From Streptomyces sp. Z26 (GTDB taxonomy: Bacteria; Actinomycetota; Actinomycetes; Streptomycetales; Streptomycetaceae), in contig NZ_RCHV01000002.1 of NCBI RefSeq assembly GCF_003665095.1, positions 186,001 through 250,000 on the forward strand: a stretch of 64,000 nucleotides of DNA, in the 5' to 3' direction. Shown here one piece after another: positions 15,898 to 25,745 of this stretch; the stretch's first letter is position 1; each line of letters begins with the position of its first letter. A model generated the notes under the pieces. The model was not told the origin of the DNA, made no database searches, and saw nothing but the letters and a program-made list of their open reading frames with translations. The translations under genes and the position numbers were made by a program.

Positions 15898-17684
15898 TGC
15901 TGCTGCCCCTCTGCCTGGACGTCTTCCCGGCCCTGTGCTCCCCGTGTCCCGCGCGCCCGGCGGCCGAGGACCCCGGCCGCGACCCAGGCGAGGACGCCGC
16001 CGACGGCGAACGTCCACTCCGGCCCCGCGCCGACGCGGTCGGCGAGCGTGGTGCCGTCGCGCAGGGGCAGCCTAGCCGTGAGCACATCCTGGGTGAATTC
16101 GTCGGTCTCCTGCACGACGGTCCCGTCCGGGGCGACGACCGCGCTGATGCCGCTGGTGGCGGCGGTGACCACGGCCCGGCCGTGCTCGACGGCCCGCAGC
16201 TTGGACATCACCAGCTGCTGCTCGGGCTGCCCGGTGCGCCCGTACGTGGCGTTGTTGGTCTGGACGACGAGGGCGCGGGCGCCGTCGTTGACGGTGTCGC
16301 GGACGATCTCGTCGTACGCCACCTCGAAGCAGATCACGTCACCGAGCCGGGCGGGGCCGACCTGGAGGACGCCCGCGTGGTCGCCGGGGTAGAAGTCGCG
16401 GGGGACGCGCTGGAGCCGCGTGACGATCCGGCTCAGCTGGTCCCGGAACGGCACGTACTCGCCGAACGGCACGGGGTGCTGCTTGGTGTACGAGGCGCCG
16501 GGCCCGGACTCCGGGTCCCAGACGATGCCCTGGTTCTCGACGTACCCCTCCTTGGTGGGGTGGTCGACCAGGGCGCCGACGAGGATGGGGACGCCGACGG
16601 CGCGTACGGCCTCCTCGATGCGGGCGCGTGCCTCCGCGTTCCGGTAGGGGTCGAGGTCGGAGGCGTTCTCCGGCCAGATCACCAGGTCGGGGCGGGCGGT
16701 CTCGCCGGATCTGACGCGTTCCGCGAGCTGGAGGGTGGCCTCGACGTGGTTGTCGAGGATCATCATGGGGCGGCCGAGGAAGTCCATCCCGGCCTGCTGC
16801 ACGTTGCCCTGGACGACGGCGATGTCGGCGGTGTCGTCGGCCTCGGTGTGCACCGGGACGGCGTACCCGCCGACGGTGACGGCCGCGGCGAGGGCGAGGC
16901 TCCCGGCGACGGGTACGCCGCCCGCGCGCGCGAGTCCGGCCGCGGTCCGCGGCTCGTGCCGCAGCCGCCGCGCGGCGAGAGCGGCGGCGGCGACCAGGGT
17001 GCCCGCCAGGGCGACGGCGAAGGTGACGAGGGGGGCGCCGCCGAGCGCCGCGAGCGGCGTGAACGGGGAGTCCGCGTTCGCGAACGCCAGCCGCCCCCAC
17101 GGGAACCCGCCGAACGGCACGCGGTCGCGCGCCCACTCCTCGGCCACCCACAGGCAGGCGGCCCACAGCGGCCACAGCGGGAGCCGCGCGGTGACGGCGA
17201 GGGCGGAGCCGAGCCCGGCGAGGAACACGGCCTGGATGACGGACAGCCCGACGGTGACGTCCCAGCCGATCACGTGCAGCCACTTCAGCAGCACGAAGAA
17301 GAACGGCAGTCCGAAGGCGAAGCCCGTCCAGGCGCCCTGCCGTGCCGTACGGCCCCGGGTGAGGAGGCTCAGCGCGGCGACGGCGGCCGGGGACAGCGGC
17401 CACACGCCGTACGGCGGGAAGGCCAGGCCGAGGGCGATCCCGGCGAGGGCGGCGAGGGCCGTACGGCGCCACTCGCGGCGTACGAGCGCGGTGAGGCGAC
17501 CGGCGTGGGGCGGGCGCGCGGAGTCGGCGCCGGGGCCGGTCGGGCCCGTGGGCGCCGGGTCGTCGGCCGCGGGCTCCTCACCGGGCCCGGGTGCGGTGTC
17601 CGCGGCGGCGGACGCGCCCGTACGGTCCTCGCGGGCGGGCGGCCCGGAGGTCGTGGCGTCGGTGGTGTCGGGGCCCGATGGCAC
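15894..17684 (-). CDS. lnt: Apolipoprotein N-acyltransferase
   Basis: A 596-residue membrane enzyme. A Pro/Ala/Thr-rich cytoplasmic N-terminus of ~90 residues precedes about seven helices starting TALAALAGIALGLAFPPYG. The nitrilase-like periplasmic domain carries the catalytic triad: Glu in VIWPENASD near 338, Lys in YTKQHPVPFGEYVPF near 399 and Cys in DVICFEVAYDE near 448. It N-acylates the lipid-modified cysteine of lipoproteins. A GTG at 17684 with AGGAAGG was chosen; the frame stays open further upstream but without homologous sequence. Translational coupling to ppm1 mirrors the mycobacterial Lnt-Ppm partnership. Confidence 0.92.
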   Translation of the reverse strand: MPSGPDTTDATTSGPPAREDRTGASAAADTAPGPGEEPAADDPAPTGPTGPGADSARPPHAGRLTALVRREWRRTALAALAGIALGLAFPPYGVWPLSPAAVAALSLLTRGRTARQGAWTGFAFGLPFFFVLLKWLHVIGWDVTVGLSVIQAVFLAGLGSALAVTARLPLWPLWAACLWVAEEWARDRVPFGGFPWGRLAFANADSPFTPLAALGGAPLVTFAVALAGTLVAAAALAARRLRHEPRTAAGLARAGGVPVAGSLALAAAVTVGGYAVPVHTEADDTADIAVVQGNVQQAGMDFLGRPMMILDNHVEATLQLAERVRSGETARPDLVIWPENASDLDPYRNAEARARIEEAVRAVGVPILVGALVDHPTKEGYVENQGIVWDPESGPGASYTKQHPVPFGEYVPFRDQLSRIVTRLQRVPRDFYPGDHAGVLQVGPARLGDVICFEVAYDEIVRDTVNDGARALVVQTNNATYGRTGQPEQQLVMSKLRAVEHGRAVVTAATSGISAVVAPDGTVVQETDEFTQDVLTARLPLRDGTTLADRVGAGPEWTFAVGGVLAWVAAGVLGRRARGTRGAQGREDVQAEGQQQ

Positions 17685-18176
17685 GGTCGCGGCCTTCCTG
17701 CAGGTCGTGCGGTGGTGAGGTGACCGTACATGGAGAGGGCGGCGCGGCGGACCCGAGGGTGCGCGCGGGCGGGGGTGCGGATCGGGGCCCGGCGCCCTTC
17801 GGGCCGACCTGGGACCCGCTGGCTGCGGATCGACCGAGAGCCGTTGTCTACTGAGCGTCCGGGCCCCACCCGGGTCGCACCCGCCGGTCAGACGAAACCT
17901 TCCGCCCCCGTGACGCGGGCGCTGGACCTGGCTCCCAGTGGTGGTGTGCCGGTGCGACGCACCACCCCGTGGCCCAGCGGCGTACGACGACTGCGCGGAG
18001 GTCTTCCGGCCGGACATCCGTTGGTGGACTCCGCCGAACCTACCGGGCGGACGGCGCCGCCTGTCAACAGCCCTGCTACCTGGAGTGTTTCGGAGAACCA
18101 GCAGGTCAGTGCCGAGGCGTTACGGGCGGTACGGGCGCCGCCGCGGGCATCGTTCGGCCGTATCCGCGGCCCCACG
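17685..18176. other. Gene-free region between lnt and the amidohydrolase
   Basis: 492 bp upstream of lnt. I find no convincing coding frame; frames open on both strands lack family motifs and ribosome sites. It contains GTGGTG at 17941-17946 paired with CACCAC at 17960-17965 (outer arms of an imperfect hairpin), and CCTGCT/AGCAGG near 18070-18100. It presumably includes the lnt promoter. Confidence 0.5.
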
Positions 18177-19868
18177 TCACTCGATCGGCCGCCCGTGGAC
18201 CGTACGTCCGGCCACCACCGTCCGCAGACAGACCGGGAGTTGGCCGCCCGGCGTCAGGTCGGGGAGGCCGGGGGTGCCGGAGCGGGGGTCGGTGGACCAG
18301 TTGGCGACCGTCGAGTCCGGTGCCTGCACGACGAGTTCGCCCGTACGCCAGACCGCGTAGTCGGCGGGCGCGCCCGGTACGAGGACACCCGCGTCGTCGC
18401 GGCCGATCGCGCGCCAACCGCCGCGCGTGTGGGCGGTGAACGCCGCGCGCGCGGACACCCGGTGGGCGGGCGTGCGGTGGAACGCGGCGGCGCGTACGGC
18501 CGCCCACGGCCCCAGCGGGGTCACCGGGCTGTCCGAGCCGAGGGCCAGCGGTACGCCCGCGCGCAGCAGCGCCGCGTACGGGTTGAGGGCGCGGGCGCGG
18601 TCCCGGCCGAGGCGCTCGGCGTACATGCCGTCGTCGCCGCCCCACGCGGCGTCGAAACCGGGCTGGACCGAGGCGGTGAGGGCGAGTTGGGCGAACGCCT
18701 CCACGTTCCGCGCGTCCAGCAGCTCCGCGTGCTCGACGCGGTGCCGGGCGGCGCGTACGCGGGCGAGGCCGACGCGTTCGGCGGCGGCGCGCACGCCGCC
18801 GGTGACGGCGTCGAGGGCGGCGTCCCCGATGGCGTGGAAACCGGCCTGGAGCCCGGCCTCGGTGCAGGTGGCGACGTGGGCGGCGACGGCGTCCGCGTCG
18901 AGGAAGGAGCTGCCGGTGTGCGGGCTGTCGGCGTACGGCTCGCGCAGGTGCGCGGTGTGCGAGCCGAACGAGCCGTCCGCGAACAGGTCACCGGCCGCGC
19001 CGACGGCGCCCAACTCCCGTACGCGCGCGGCGTCCTTCGCGGATGTGACGACCTCGGCCCAGTAGCCGGTGACGCGGGGCAGCGGTTCCTCGGCGGCGAG
19101 CCGCAGCAGGTCGGCGAGGTCGTCCTCGCCGGAGATCTCCGGTCCCGCGCACTCGTGCACGGAGCCGATGCCGACGGACGCCGCGTGCCGCAGCGCGGTC
19201 CGCTGCGCCTCGGCGCGCTGGCGCGGCGAGAGGGAGTCGTGGGCGGCGGACCGTACGGCGTGGTGGGCGGCGGCGGTGAGCGGCGCGTCGGGGGCGTACC
19301 CGGCGAGGCCCGTGACGCCGGGTACCAGGTCGAGCAGGGCGGTGGTCACCAGCGCGGAGTGGACGTCGACGCGGGAGAGGTAGAGCGGCCGGTGGCCGGT
19401 GGCGGCGTCGAGTTCGGCGCGGGTGGGGTGGCGGCGCTCGGACCAGCCGGTGGTGTCCCAGCCGGTGCCGAGCAGCACCCGGTGGTCGGGGTGCGCGGCG
19501 GCGTGGGCGCGGACCCGCGCGAGGGCGTCCGCGGGGCCGGTGGCGGCGGCGAGGTCGAGTCCGGTGAGCGACAGTCCCGTCGCGGTCGTGTGCACGTGCG
19601 CATCGGTGAACGCCGGGGTGACGAGCGCCCCGTCGAGCCGTACGGTCTCGTCGACGCCGTCCGCGAAGGAGTCCGCCGCCCCTTCGGAGCCGACCCAGGC
19701 GACGCGATCGCCCTCGACGACCATGGCGGTGGCGAAGGGGTCCGCGGGGCTGTGCACCTCTCCCCCGCGCAGCAGCACCGTACGGGCGCGGCCGGAGGCG
19801 TCGTACGGGCCCGCCGTGCCGGGGCCGGTGGTGCCGCTGGGGTCGGTCGGGTCGCTGGGGTCGTTCAC
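18177..19868 (-). CDS. Amidohydrolase family protein (YtcJ-like)
   Basis: A 563-residue metal-dependent hydrolase. The metal motif TDAHVHTTATG lies near 89, then HAIGD near 345, RVEHAELLD near 375 and LGSDSPVTPLGPW near 455. These match the YtcJ/N-substituted formamide deformylase branch of the amidohydrolase superfamily. A C-terminal beta-sandwich contains ADYAVW. The substrate is unknown. The GTG at 19868 was chosen because the preceding frame has no homology. The gene is 107 bp downstream of an Lrp-family regulator on the same strand, so the two could be co-transcribed. Confidence 0.85.
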   Translation of the reverse strand: MNDPSDPTDPSGTTGPGTAGPYDASGRARTVLLRGGEVHSPADPFATAMVVEGDRVAWVGSEGAADSFADGVDETVRLDGALVTPAFTDAHVHTTATGLSLTGLDLAAATGPADALARVRAHAAAHPDHRVLLGTGWDTTGWSERRHPTRAELDAATGHRPLYLSRVDVHSALVTTALLDLVPGVTGLAGYAPDAPLTAAAHHAVRSAAHDSLSPRQRAEAQRTALRHAASVGIGSVHECAGPEISGEDDLADLLRLAAEEPLPRVTGYWAEVVTSAKDAARVRELGAVGAAGDLFADGSFGSHTAHLREPYADSPHTGSSFLDADAVAAHVATCTEAGLQAGFHAIGDAALDAVTGGVRAAAERVGLARVRAARHRVEHAELLDARNVEAFAQLALTASVQPGFDAAWGGDDGMYAERLGRDRARALNPYAALLRAGVPLALGSDSPVTPLGPWAAVRAAAFHRTPAHRVSARAAFTAHTRGGWRAIGRDDAGVLVPGAPADYAVWRTGELVVQAPDSTVANWSTDPRSGTPGLPDLTPGGQLPVCLRTVVAGRTVHGRPIE

Positions 19869-19975
19869 TGCGGGCGCCTCGCGGATCGCGGTTCGGTTCG
19901 GTTCGGGGCACCAGTCTCGCCCCCGGGCCGCCGGAGACGGACACGGGGGCGGGGCGCGGGGGCGGCGCGCGGCGC

Positions 19976-20416
19976 TCAGACGCGCGGCGGCCGGGCCTCG
20001 TACGGCGTGGAGAGCACCACCGTCGTACGGGTGGAGACGCCGGAGAGCGTACGGATGCGGGCGAGCAGGTCCTCCAGTTCCAGCGGGGTGGCGACGCGCA
20101 CCTTGAGGATGTAGTTCTCGTCGCCCGCGACGCTGTGGCACGCCTCGATCTCCGGTACCTCGGCGAGGCGTTCGGCGATGTCGTCGGGCGCGCTCGGGTC
20201 GAACGGCTTGACGGAGATGAACGCCGTGATCGGCAGTCCCACCGCCTCCGGGTCGACGATCGCCGCGTAGCCCCGTACGACACCGCGCTGTTCGAGGCGG
20301 CGCACGCGTTGGTGCACGGCCGAGGTGGACAGGCCGGTGGCCTTCCCCAGGTCGGTGTAGCTCATCCGCCCGTCCTTGACGAGCAATTCCACGATCTGTC
20401 GATCCAACTCCTCCAC
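19976..20416 (-). CDS. Lrp/AsnC family transcriptional regulator
   Basis: A 146-residue protein, typical family length. The N-terminal winged helix (LDRQIVELLVKDGRMSYTDL, LSTSAVHQRVRRLEQRGVV) leads into the RAM/AsnC ligand domain with VAGDENYILKVRV. It would form dimers or octamers that respond to amino acids. The gene is divergent from a zinc-ribbon protein across 201 bp and upstream of the amidohydrolase, either of which could be its target. Confidence 0.9.
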   Translation of the reverse strand: MEELDRQIVELLVKDGRMSYTDLGKATGLSTSAVHQRVRRLEQRGVVRGYAAIVDPEAVGLPITAFISVKPFDPSAPDDIAERLAEVPEIEACHSVAGDENYILKVRVATPLELEDLLARIRTLSGVSTRTTVVLSTPYEARPPRV

Positions 20417-20617
20417 AGCACGTCAACCTACTGCGCCGGAGCCACTCCGGCACAGCGGGCGAGGGCGCGCGACCCGTACGGGAGGCGCGCGGTGTGAGCA
20501 AGGCCACACCCGCGCACCCGTGCCCGGCCGGGCTCGGCGATTACGCGCCGGTGACGGCGGGAAGCTCTTGCCGGGACCGGACTTGGCGGTCCGGCGCGTC
20601 ACCTGAGGGGGAAGTGC

Positions 20618-21016
20618 ATGGCGAAGACTCTCCGTCCCGGCCGTACGGAGGACGCGGCCGACAGCGCGGCGGACGGTACGGACACCGTCGAGACGTACGA
20701 GACCTACGAGACCTTCCGGGTCGGCTGCCCGGAGTGCGGCCGACCGATCGCGCTGCTGGCGGGCGAGGAGCGGCTGCCGGAGCACGCGCACTGCCCGACC
20801 CGCTGGAACCCCTTCGGCCTGACGGTGTGCCCCGGCACGGGGCGGGCCGTGGCGGAGGCGACACCGGCCACCGGCGAGCGCGTCGCGCACGAGGAGGACG
20901 GGGTGGTACTGCTGACCCTGCCCGCCGGGCTGGACTGGCGCAAGCAGCCGTTCTCGCACGTCGGCGGGCCCGGCTCGCGGCCGCTGCGGCAGCAGACGGT
21001 CGCGCGCGCCGCGTAA
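20618..21016 (+). CDS. Small protein with a CxxC zinc-ribbon-like core
   Basis: A 132-residue protein I cannot place in a named family. The N-terminus contains an acidic triplet-like repeat (VETYETYETF, 24-33). The core has four cysteines in ribbon spacing: C37 and C40 (GCPECG), C59 (HAHCP) and C71 (TVCPGTG). The C-terminus reads DGVVLLTLPAGLDWRKQPFSHV. GAGGGGGAAG precedes the ATG. It is cytoplasmic and probably binds zinc. It is divergent from the Lrp regulator. Function is unknown. Confidence 0.65.
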   Translation: MAKTLRPGRTEDAADSAADGTDTVETYETYETFRVGCPECGRPIALLAGEERLPEHAHCPTRWNPFGLTVCPGTGRAVAEATPATGERVAHEEDGVVLLTLPAGLDWRKQPFSHVGGPGSRPLRQQTVARAA

Positions 21017-21234
21017 CGGCGGCGGTACGCGCCGCGTAGCCGCGGCGGTGAGCGGTGCGGGCGCCGTACGGCATGTCCCGCACACGCGTCGCCCACGTCC
21101 CACCCGCACCACCACTCCCGTACACCCGCGCCCGTACGGCCACGCGTCCGTGACCGTACGGGCACCGCGCGCGGTGGCGTGTCGGCCGGTCCGCGCGGGG
21201 CACCCGTGGCACCGTCCCGGAACCACCGGGGCCG

Positions 21235-21906
21235 GTGAGCGGGAACGGGCGGGTGAGTCGGGTGAGTGGGAAGCAGGAGGACGTCGTGCGCGTGCTGCTC
21301 CGGCGGCACGGACGCACGTACGCGTCGGAGGCGGGCGTCACGCTCCGGGACACACCCGCGCCGTTGTACCAAGTGCTGGTGCTCTCCCACCTGTTGAGCG
21401 CCCGGATCAGGGCGGGCATCGCCGTGGCGGCGGCCCGCGCCCTGTTCGACGCCGGGTACCGCGACGCGCGCCGGATGGCCGGGGCGACCTGGCAGCAGCG
21501 CGTCGACGCGCTCGGCGCGGGCGGCTACCGGCGGTACGACGAGCGGACGTCCACCCAGCTCGGCGAGGGGGCCGAGCTGCTGCGCGACCGCTACGGCGGC
21601 GACCTGCGGCGGGTGCGCGAGGCGGGCGTACGCGAAGTGCCGCGGCTGCTGCGGGAGTTCCCCGGGATCGGCCCGACCGGGGTGGACATCTTCCTGCGCG
21701 AGGTGCAGGGCGTGTGGCCGGAGTTCGCCCCGTGCTTCGGGGCGAAGGCACGTGACGGCGCGGACCGGCTGGACCTGCCGCGTACGGACGCGCGGCTGGC
21801 GCGCCTCGTACCCGGGGCGGAGCTGCCCCGGCTGGCGGCCGGGCTCGTACGGGTGGCGCTGGACGCCGAAGTGGGCGCGGACGTACGGGAGTCGGCCGGG
21901 GTGTAG
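21235..21906 (+). CDS. HhH-GPD family protein (endonuclease III-like)
   Basis: A 223-residue protein. LYQVLVLSHLLSARIRAGIAVAAA is the helical start of the endonuclease III fold, and REFPGIGPTGVDIFLREVQGVWPEF near 142-165 carries the helix-hairpin-helix and the GVD aspartate. The catalytic lysine position of Nth glycosylases (LPGVGxKxA) is not lysine here, and the four-cysteine iron-sulfur loop is absent. It is therefore either a divergent glycosylase or a non-catalytic relative. In-frame GTGs at 21235, 21253 and 21262 compete as starts, none with a strong ribosome site. A perfect hairpin follows. Confidence 0.7.
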   Translation: MSGNGRVSRVSGKQEDVVRVLLRRHGRTYASEAGVTLRDTPAPLYQVLVLSHLLSARIRAGIAVAAARALFDAGYRDARRMAGATWQQRVDALGAGGYRRYDERTSTQLGEGAELLRDRYGGDLRRVREAGVREVPRLLREFPGIGPTGVDIFLREVQGVWPEFAPCFGAKARDGADRLDLPRTDARLARLVPGAELPRLAAGLVRVALDAEVGADVRESAGV

Positions 21907-21914
21907 CACCCGTG

Positions 21915-21944
21915 CCGTGCCGCGGTGGGGCCACCGCGGCACGG
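21915..21944. terminator. Bidirectional terminator, HhH protein and acyl-CoA dehydrogenase
   Basis: A perfect 14-bp stem (CCGTGCCGCGGTGG with its complement) and a 2-nt loop, starting 9 nt after the HhH stop. It lies between two convergent genes. Confidence 0.75.
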
Positions 21945-21998
21945 ATCGGCCGGTCCCGTACGGACGTCGGCGCGTCAGCGTGCCGGTGAGTCAGCGCC

Positions 21999-23171
21999 TC
22001 AGCGCGCCTCGGGGCCGAGCAGGTCGCGGGCGATGACCACACGCTGGATCTGGTTGGTGCCCTCGACGATCTGGAGGCACTTCGCGTCGCGCATGAGGCG
22101 TTCGACGGGGAAGTCGAGGGTGTAGCCGTAGCCGCCGAGCAGCTGCACCGCGTCCGTGGTGATCCGCATCGCCGCGTCGGTGCAGAACAGCTTGGCCATC
22201 GCCGCCTGCCGCGCGAACGGCTGCCCGGCATCGCGCAGCCGCGCCGCCGTCAGGTACAGCGCGCGGCCCGCCTCGATCTGCGTCGCCATGTCCGCGACCA
22301 TGAAGCGGAGGCCCTGGAAGTCCCCGATGGGGCGGCCGAACTGGCGGCGCTCCGCGAGGTACGCCAGCGACTGGTCCAGCGCGGCCTGGGCCACCCCGAC
22401 CGCGCACGCGGCGATCCCCAGTCGGCCGGACTGGAGCGCGGCCAGGGCGATGGAGAACCCCTGGCCCTCGTCGCCCAGACGGCGCGCGTCGGGCACCCGT
22501 ACGCCGTCGAAGTGCACCTGGGCGGTGGGCGATCCGCGCATGCCCATCTTCCGCTCCGGCTCGGCCGCGCTCAGCCCGGGGGCGTCGCCGGGCACGAGGA
22601 ACGCGCTGATGCCGCGCGGACCCGGGCCGCCGGTACGGGCGAGCACCGTGTAGAAGTCGGCGATCCCGCCGTGGGTGATCCACGCCTTGCCGCCCTCGAC
22701 GACCCAGTCGTCGCCGTCCCGGGTGGCGCGGGTGGTGAGCGAGGCGGCGTCGGAACCGGCGGCGGGCTCGGAGAGGCAGTACGCGCCGAGGAGACCGCCG
22801 CCGAGCATCGCGGGCAGCAGCTCGGCGCGCTGCTCCTTGCTGCCGAACTCCGCGACCGCGTGGCACGCCAGCGTGTGCACGCTGGTGCCGAGGCCGACCG
22901 TCAGCCGGGCGGCGGCCAGCTCCTCGACGACCTGGAGGTACACCTCGTACGGCTGGTCGCCGCCGCCGTACTCGCTGTCGTACGGCAGGCTCAGCAGGCC
23001 GGATTCGGAGAGCAGCCGGAAGGTCTCGCGGGGGAAGCGCCCGGCCTCCTCGTCCTCGGCGGCCGTCGGGGCGATCTCCCGCTGGGTCAACTCGCGTACG
23101 AGGGCCAGCAGGTCGCGTGCTTCCGCGGTGGGCAGTGAGCGTTCCACCGGCCGGGGTCCGTATTCGGGCAT
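21999..23171 (-). CDS. Acyl-CoA dehydrogenase
   Basis: A 390-residue flavoenzyme of standard length. Family motifs are LGAYCLSEPAAGSDAASL, KAWITHGG, ERKMGMRGSPTAQVHFD, RRQFGRPIGDFQG, LLGGYGYTLDFPVERLMRDAK and the catalytic-base segment QIVEGTNQIQR (Glu near 370). It desaturates an acyl-CoA thioester at the alpha-beta carbons and passes electrons to ETF. AGGAGGA lies 9 nt before the ATG at 23171. The chain length or branched substrate cannot be told. The gene stands alone, divergent from an alpha-galactosidase. Confidence 0.93.
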   Translation of the reverse strand: MPEYGPRPVERSLPTAEARDLLALVRELTQREIAPTAAEDEEAGRFPRETFRLLSESGLLSLPYDSEYGGGDQPYEVYLQVVEELAAARLTVGLGTSVHTLACHAVAEFGSKEQRAELLPAMLGGGLLGAYCLSEPAAGSDAASLTTRATRDGDDWVVEGGKAWITHGGIADFYTVLARTGGPGPRGISAFLVPGDAPGLSAAEPERKMGMRGSPTAQVHFDGVRVPDARRLGDEGQGFSIALAALQSGRLGIAACAVGVAQAALDQSLAYLAERRQFGRPIGDFQGLRFMVADMATQIEAGRALYLTAARLRDAGQPFARQAAMAKLFCTDAAMRITTDAVQLLGGYGYTLDFPVERLMRDAKCLQIVEGTNQIQRVVIARDLLGPEAR

Positions 23172-23518
23172 CGCGGCGCTCTCCTCCTGTCGGGGGCTGC
23201 GGCGTCGGCCGCCGGGGTGTGGCGGCGTGGCCGGGGTCGTCACCGCCTCGCCGTGATGCTCCGGTGTCGGGTCTCGACGGGCGCTGACCAGCGACTGCGG
23301 CGATCTGGAGTATGCCCGATCGGAGGCACCGCGTCACTTCACCGAAGGTGTGACGTGACCCTCCGGCGTACGGATCGCGCCACCCGTCCGGGGCGCCGTA
23401 CGCGACGGGGCGGGCACCGTACGGACGGCGGCGGGGACCGTACGGGCGGGCGGTGTACCGGCCGGCTCCGGGCGCGGCCCGCTTCCGCCGGGCGGGGTGC
23501 GGCGGGAGGGTGGGGCGC

Positions 23519-25687
23519 ATGCCGTCCTCCGACTTCCCGCACCTGGGCAACGCCGCCGTCTCCCTGCTGCTCGACGCCCGCGGCCCCGGGCTGCCCACCG
23601 TCCTGCACTGGGGAGCGCCGCTGGCCGCCGCCGACGTGGCCGCCGCCCCCTCCCTCGCCGCCGCGCTGTCCCGACCCGTGCCGTCCGCGGGTCCGGACGC
23701 GCCCGTGCCCGTCGGCCTGCTGCCGGAGCACGGCGCCGCGTTCCCGGGGCGTCCGGGCCTGCGCGGGCACCGGGACGGCGCGGACTGGGCGCCGGTGTTC
23801 ACGCGTACGGGGCTGCGCGAGGAGCGTGCCGGTGACCGCGCGCGGCTGGTGGTGACCGCCGCGGACACCGCCGCCGGGCTGGGTCTGACCACCGAGGTGG
23901 AACTGCACGACGCGGGGCTGCTGCGCGTACGGCACCTGCTGCGGAACGCGGGCGGCACGCCGTACGCCGTCGAGGGCCTGGAGGCGGCCCTGCCGCTGCC
24001 GCCGCAGGTCGGGGAGCTCCTCGACTTCACCGGCCGCCACTGCCGCGAACGGCAGCCGCAGCGGCACCCGTTCCGCGACGGCGTGTGGGTGCGCGAGAGC
24101 CGCCGCGGCCGGCCGGGTCTGGACGCGACGATCGGGCTGCTGGCGGGCACGCCCGGGTTCGGCTTCCGGCACGGCGAGGTGTGGGCGGCGCACGTGGCGT
24201 GGAGCGGCAACCACGTCGCGTACGCCGAGCGGCTGCCGGAGGGCGACGCGTTGCTCGGCGGCGGTGAACTGCTGCTGCCCGGCGAGGTGGTGCTGGAGCC
24301 GGGCGGGGAGTACGCGATGCCGTGGCTGTGCGCGGCGTACGCCGGGCGGGGTGTGGACGGGATCAGCGCGGCGTTCCACGGCTGGCTGCGCGCGCGGCGG
24401 CGCCCGCGCCGTACGGGTGCGCCGGACCGCCCGGCGGCGCCCGTCACCCTCAACACCTGGGAGGCCGTCTACTTCGACCACGACCCGGTCCGCCTGCACG
24501 CCCTCGCCCGTACGGCCGCCGCGGCCGGTGTGGAACGGTTCGTGCTGGACGACGGGTGGTTCCGGGGGCGGCGGAACGACCGTACGGGGCTGGGCGACTG
24601 GTACGTGGACGAGGACGTGCGCCCGGACGGGCTGGGCCCGCTGATCGACCATGTCCGCGATCTGGGCATGGAGTTCGGGCTGTGGGTCGAACCGGAGATG
24701 GTCAACCCCGACTCGGACCTGTGCCGCGCGCACCCCGACTGGCTGCTCGCCGACCCGGACCGCCCGCCGCCGCCCGCGCGCCACCAGCAGGTGCTGGACG
24801 TGGCGCACCCGGAGGCGTACGCGTACCTGCTGGAGCGGCTGGACGCGCTGCTGTCCGCGTACGACATCGGCGCGCTCAAGTGGGACCACAACCGCGACCT
24901 GGTGGCGGCCCGGCACGCGGGCCGGGCGGGGGCGCACGCGCAGACGCACGCCGTGTACCGGCTGCTGGACACGTTGCGCGCGCGGCACCCGGACGTCGCC
25001 GTGGAGAGCTGCGCGTCCGGCGGCGGGCGCGTGGACCTGGGCATCCTGGAACGCGCCGACCGGGTGTGGGCCAGCGACTGCAACGACGCGCTGGAACGGC
25101 AGGTGATCCAGCGCTGGACGGGCGTGTTCCTGCCGCCCGAACTGATCGGCGCGCACGTCGGCCCGGAACGCGCCCACACCACCGGGCGGCGGCACGCCCT
25201 GGACTTCCGGGCGGCGACGGCGCTGTTCGGGCACCTGGGCGCGGAGTGGGACCTCGACGGCGCGGCCGACGACGCCGAACGGGCCGCGCTGGCGCGGGTG
25301 TTCGCCCTGCACAAGGAGCTGCGCCCGCTGCTGCACGGCGGCACGGTCGTCCGCGCCGACCACCCCGACCCGGCGGCCTGGGTGCACGGCGTCGTCGCCG
25401 CCGACCGGCGTACGGCGGTGTTCTGCCACGCCCAGCTCGCCGTGTCCGCGCACGCGGTGCCCGCGGCCGTACGGCTGCCGGGGCTGGACCCGGAACGGCG
25501 CTACCGCGTACGGGCGGTCGACCCGACCGGGGCGCCGGTACGGTCGCCACGGCCCGCGCCCGCCTGGTGGGGCGGGGACGGGGTGGTGCTGACCGGGCGG
25601 CTGCTGGGATGGGTCGGGCTCCAGCCGCCGGTCACGGAGCCGGAACGGGCCTGGCTGCTGCGCGTGGAGGCGGCCGGGGAGGCGTGA
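23519..25687 (+). CDS. Alpha-galactosidase, glycoside hydrolase family 36
   Basis: A 722-residue enzyme without a signal peptide, so cytoplasmic. An N-terminal beta-sandwich (1-~320) leads to a TIM barrel with LNTWEAVYFD, VLDDGWFRGRRND, FGLWVEPEMVNPDSDL, the nucleophile D456 in LKWDHNRD and the acid/base D520 in WASDCND. A short C-terminal beta domain ends it. It cleaves terminal alpha-1,6-galactose from melibiose- or raffinose-type sugars. No sugar transporter or regulator is adjacent, which is unusual for the family. The ATG at 23519 follows GGGAGGG. Confidence 0.93.
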   Translation: MPSSDFPHLGNAAVSLLLDARGPGLPTVLHWGAPLAAADVAAAPSLAAALSRPVPSAGPDAPVPVGLLPEHGAAFPGRPGLRGHRDGADWAPVFTRTGLREERAGDRARLVVTAADTAAGLGLTTEVELHDAGLLRVRHLLRNAGGTPYAVEGLEAALPLPPQVGELLDFTGRHCRERQPQRHPFRDGVWVRESRRGRPGLDATIGLLAGTPGFGFRHGEVWAAHVAWSGNHVAYAERLPEGDALLGGGELLLPGEVVLEPGGEYAMPWLCAAYAGRGVDGISAAFHGWLRARRRPRRTGAPDRPAAPVTLNTWEAVYFDHDPVRLHALARTAAAAGVERFVLDDGWFRGRRNDRTGLGDWYVDEDVRPDGLGPLIDHVRDLGMEFGLWVEPEMVNPDSDLCRAHPDWLLADPDRPPPPARHQQVLDVAHPEAYAYLLERLDALLSAYDIGALKWDHNRDLVAARHAGRAGAHAQTHAVYRLLDTLRARHPDVAVESCASGGGRVDLGILERADRVWASDCNDALERQVIQRWTGVFLPPELIGAHVGPERAHTTGRRHALDFRAATALFGHLGAEWDLDGAADDAERAALARVFALHKELRPLLHGGTVVRADHPDPAAWVHGVVAADRRTAVFCHAQLAVSAHAVPAAVRLPGLDPERRYRVRAVDPTGAPVRSPRPAPAWWGGDGVVLTGRLLGWVGLQPPVTEPERAWLLRVEAAGEA

Positions 25688-25745
25688 CGTGGTGGGGGTG
25701 ACGCGGCGGGGCCGGTGACGCGGCCGCGCGGCCGCCGGGGCCGGA

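Noticed and set aside
17888..18175. A 95-codon minus-strand gene in the lnt upstream region
   Set aside because: No ribosome site, no motif and weak third-position GC bias by eye.
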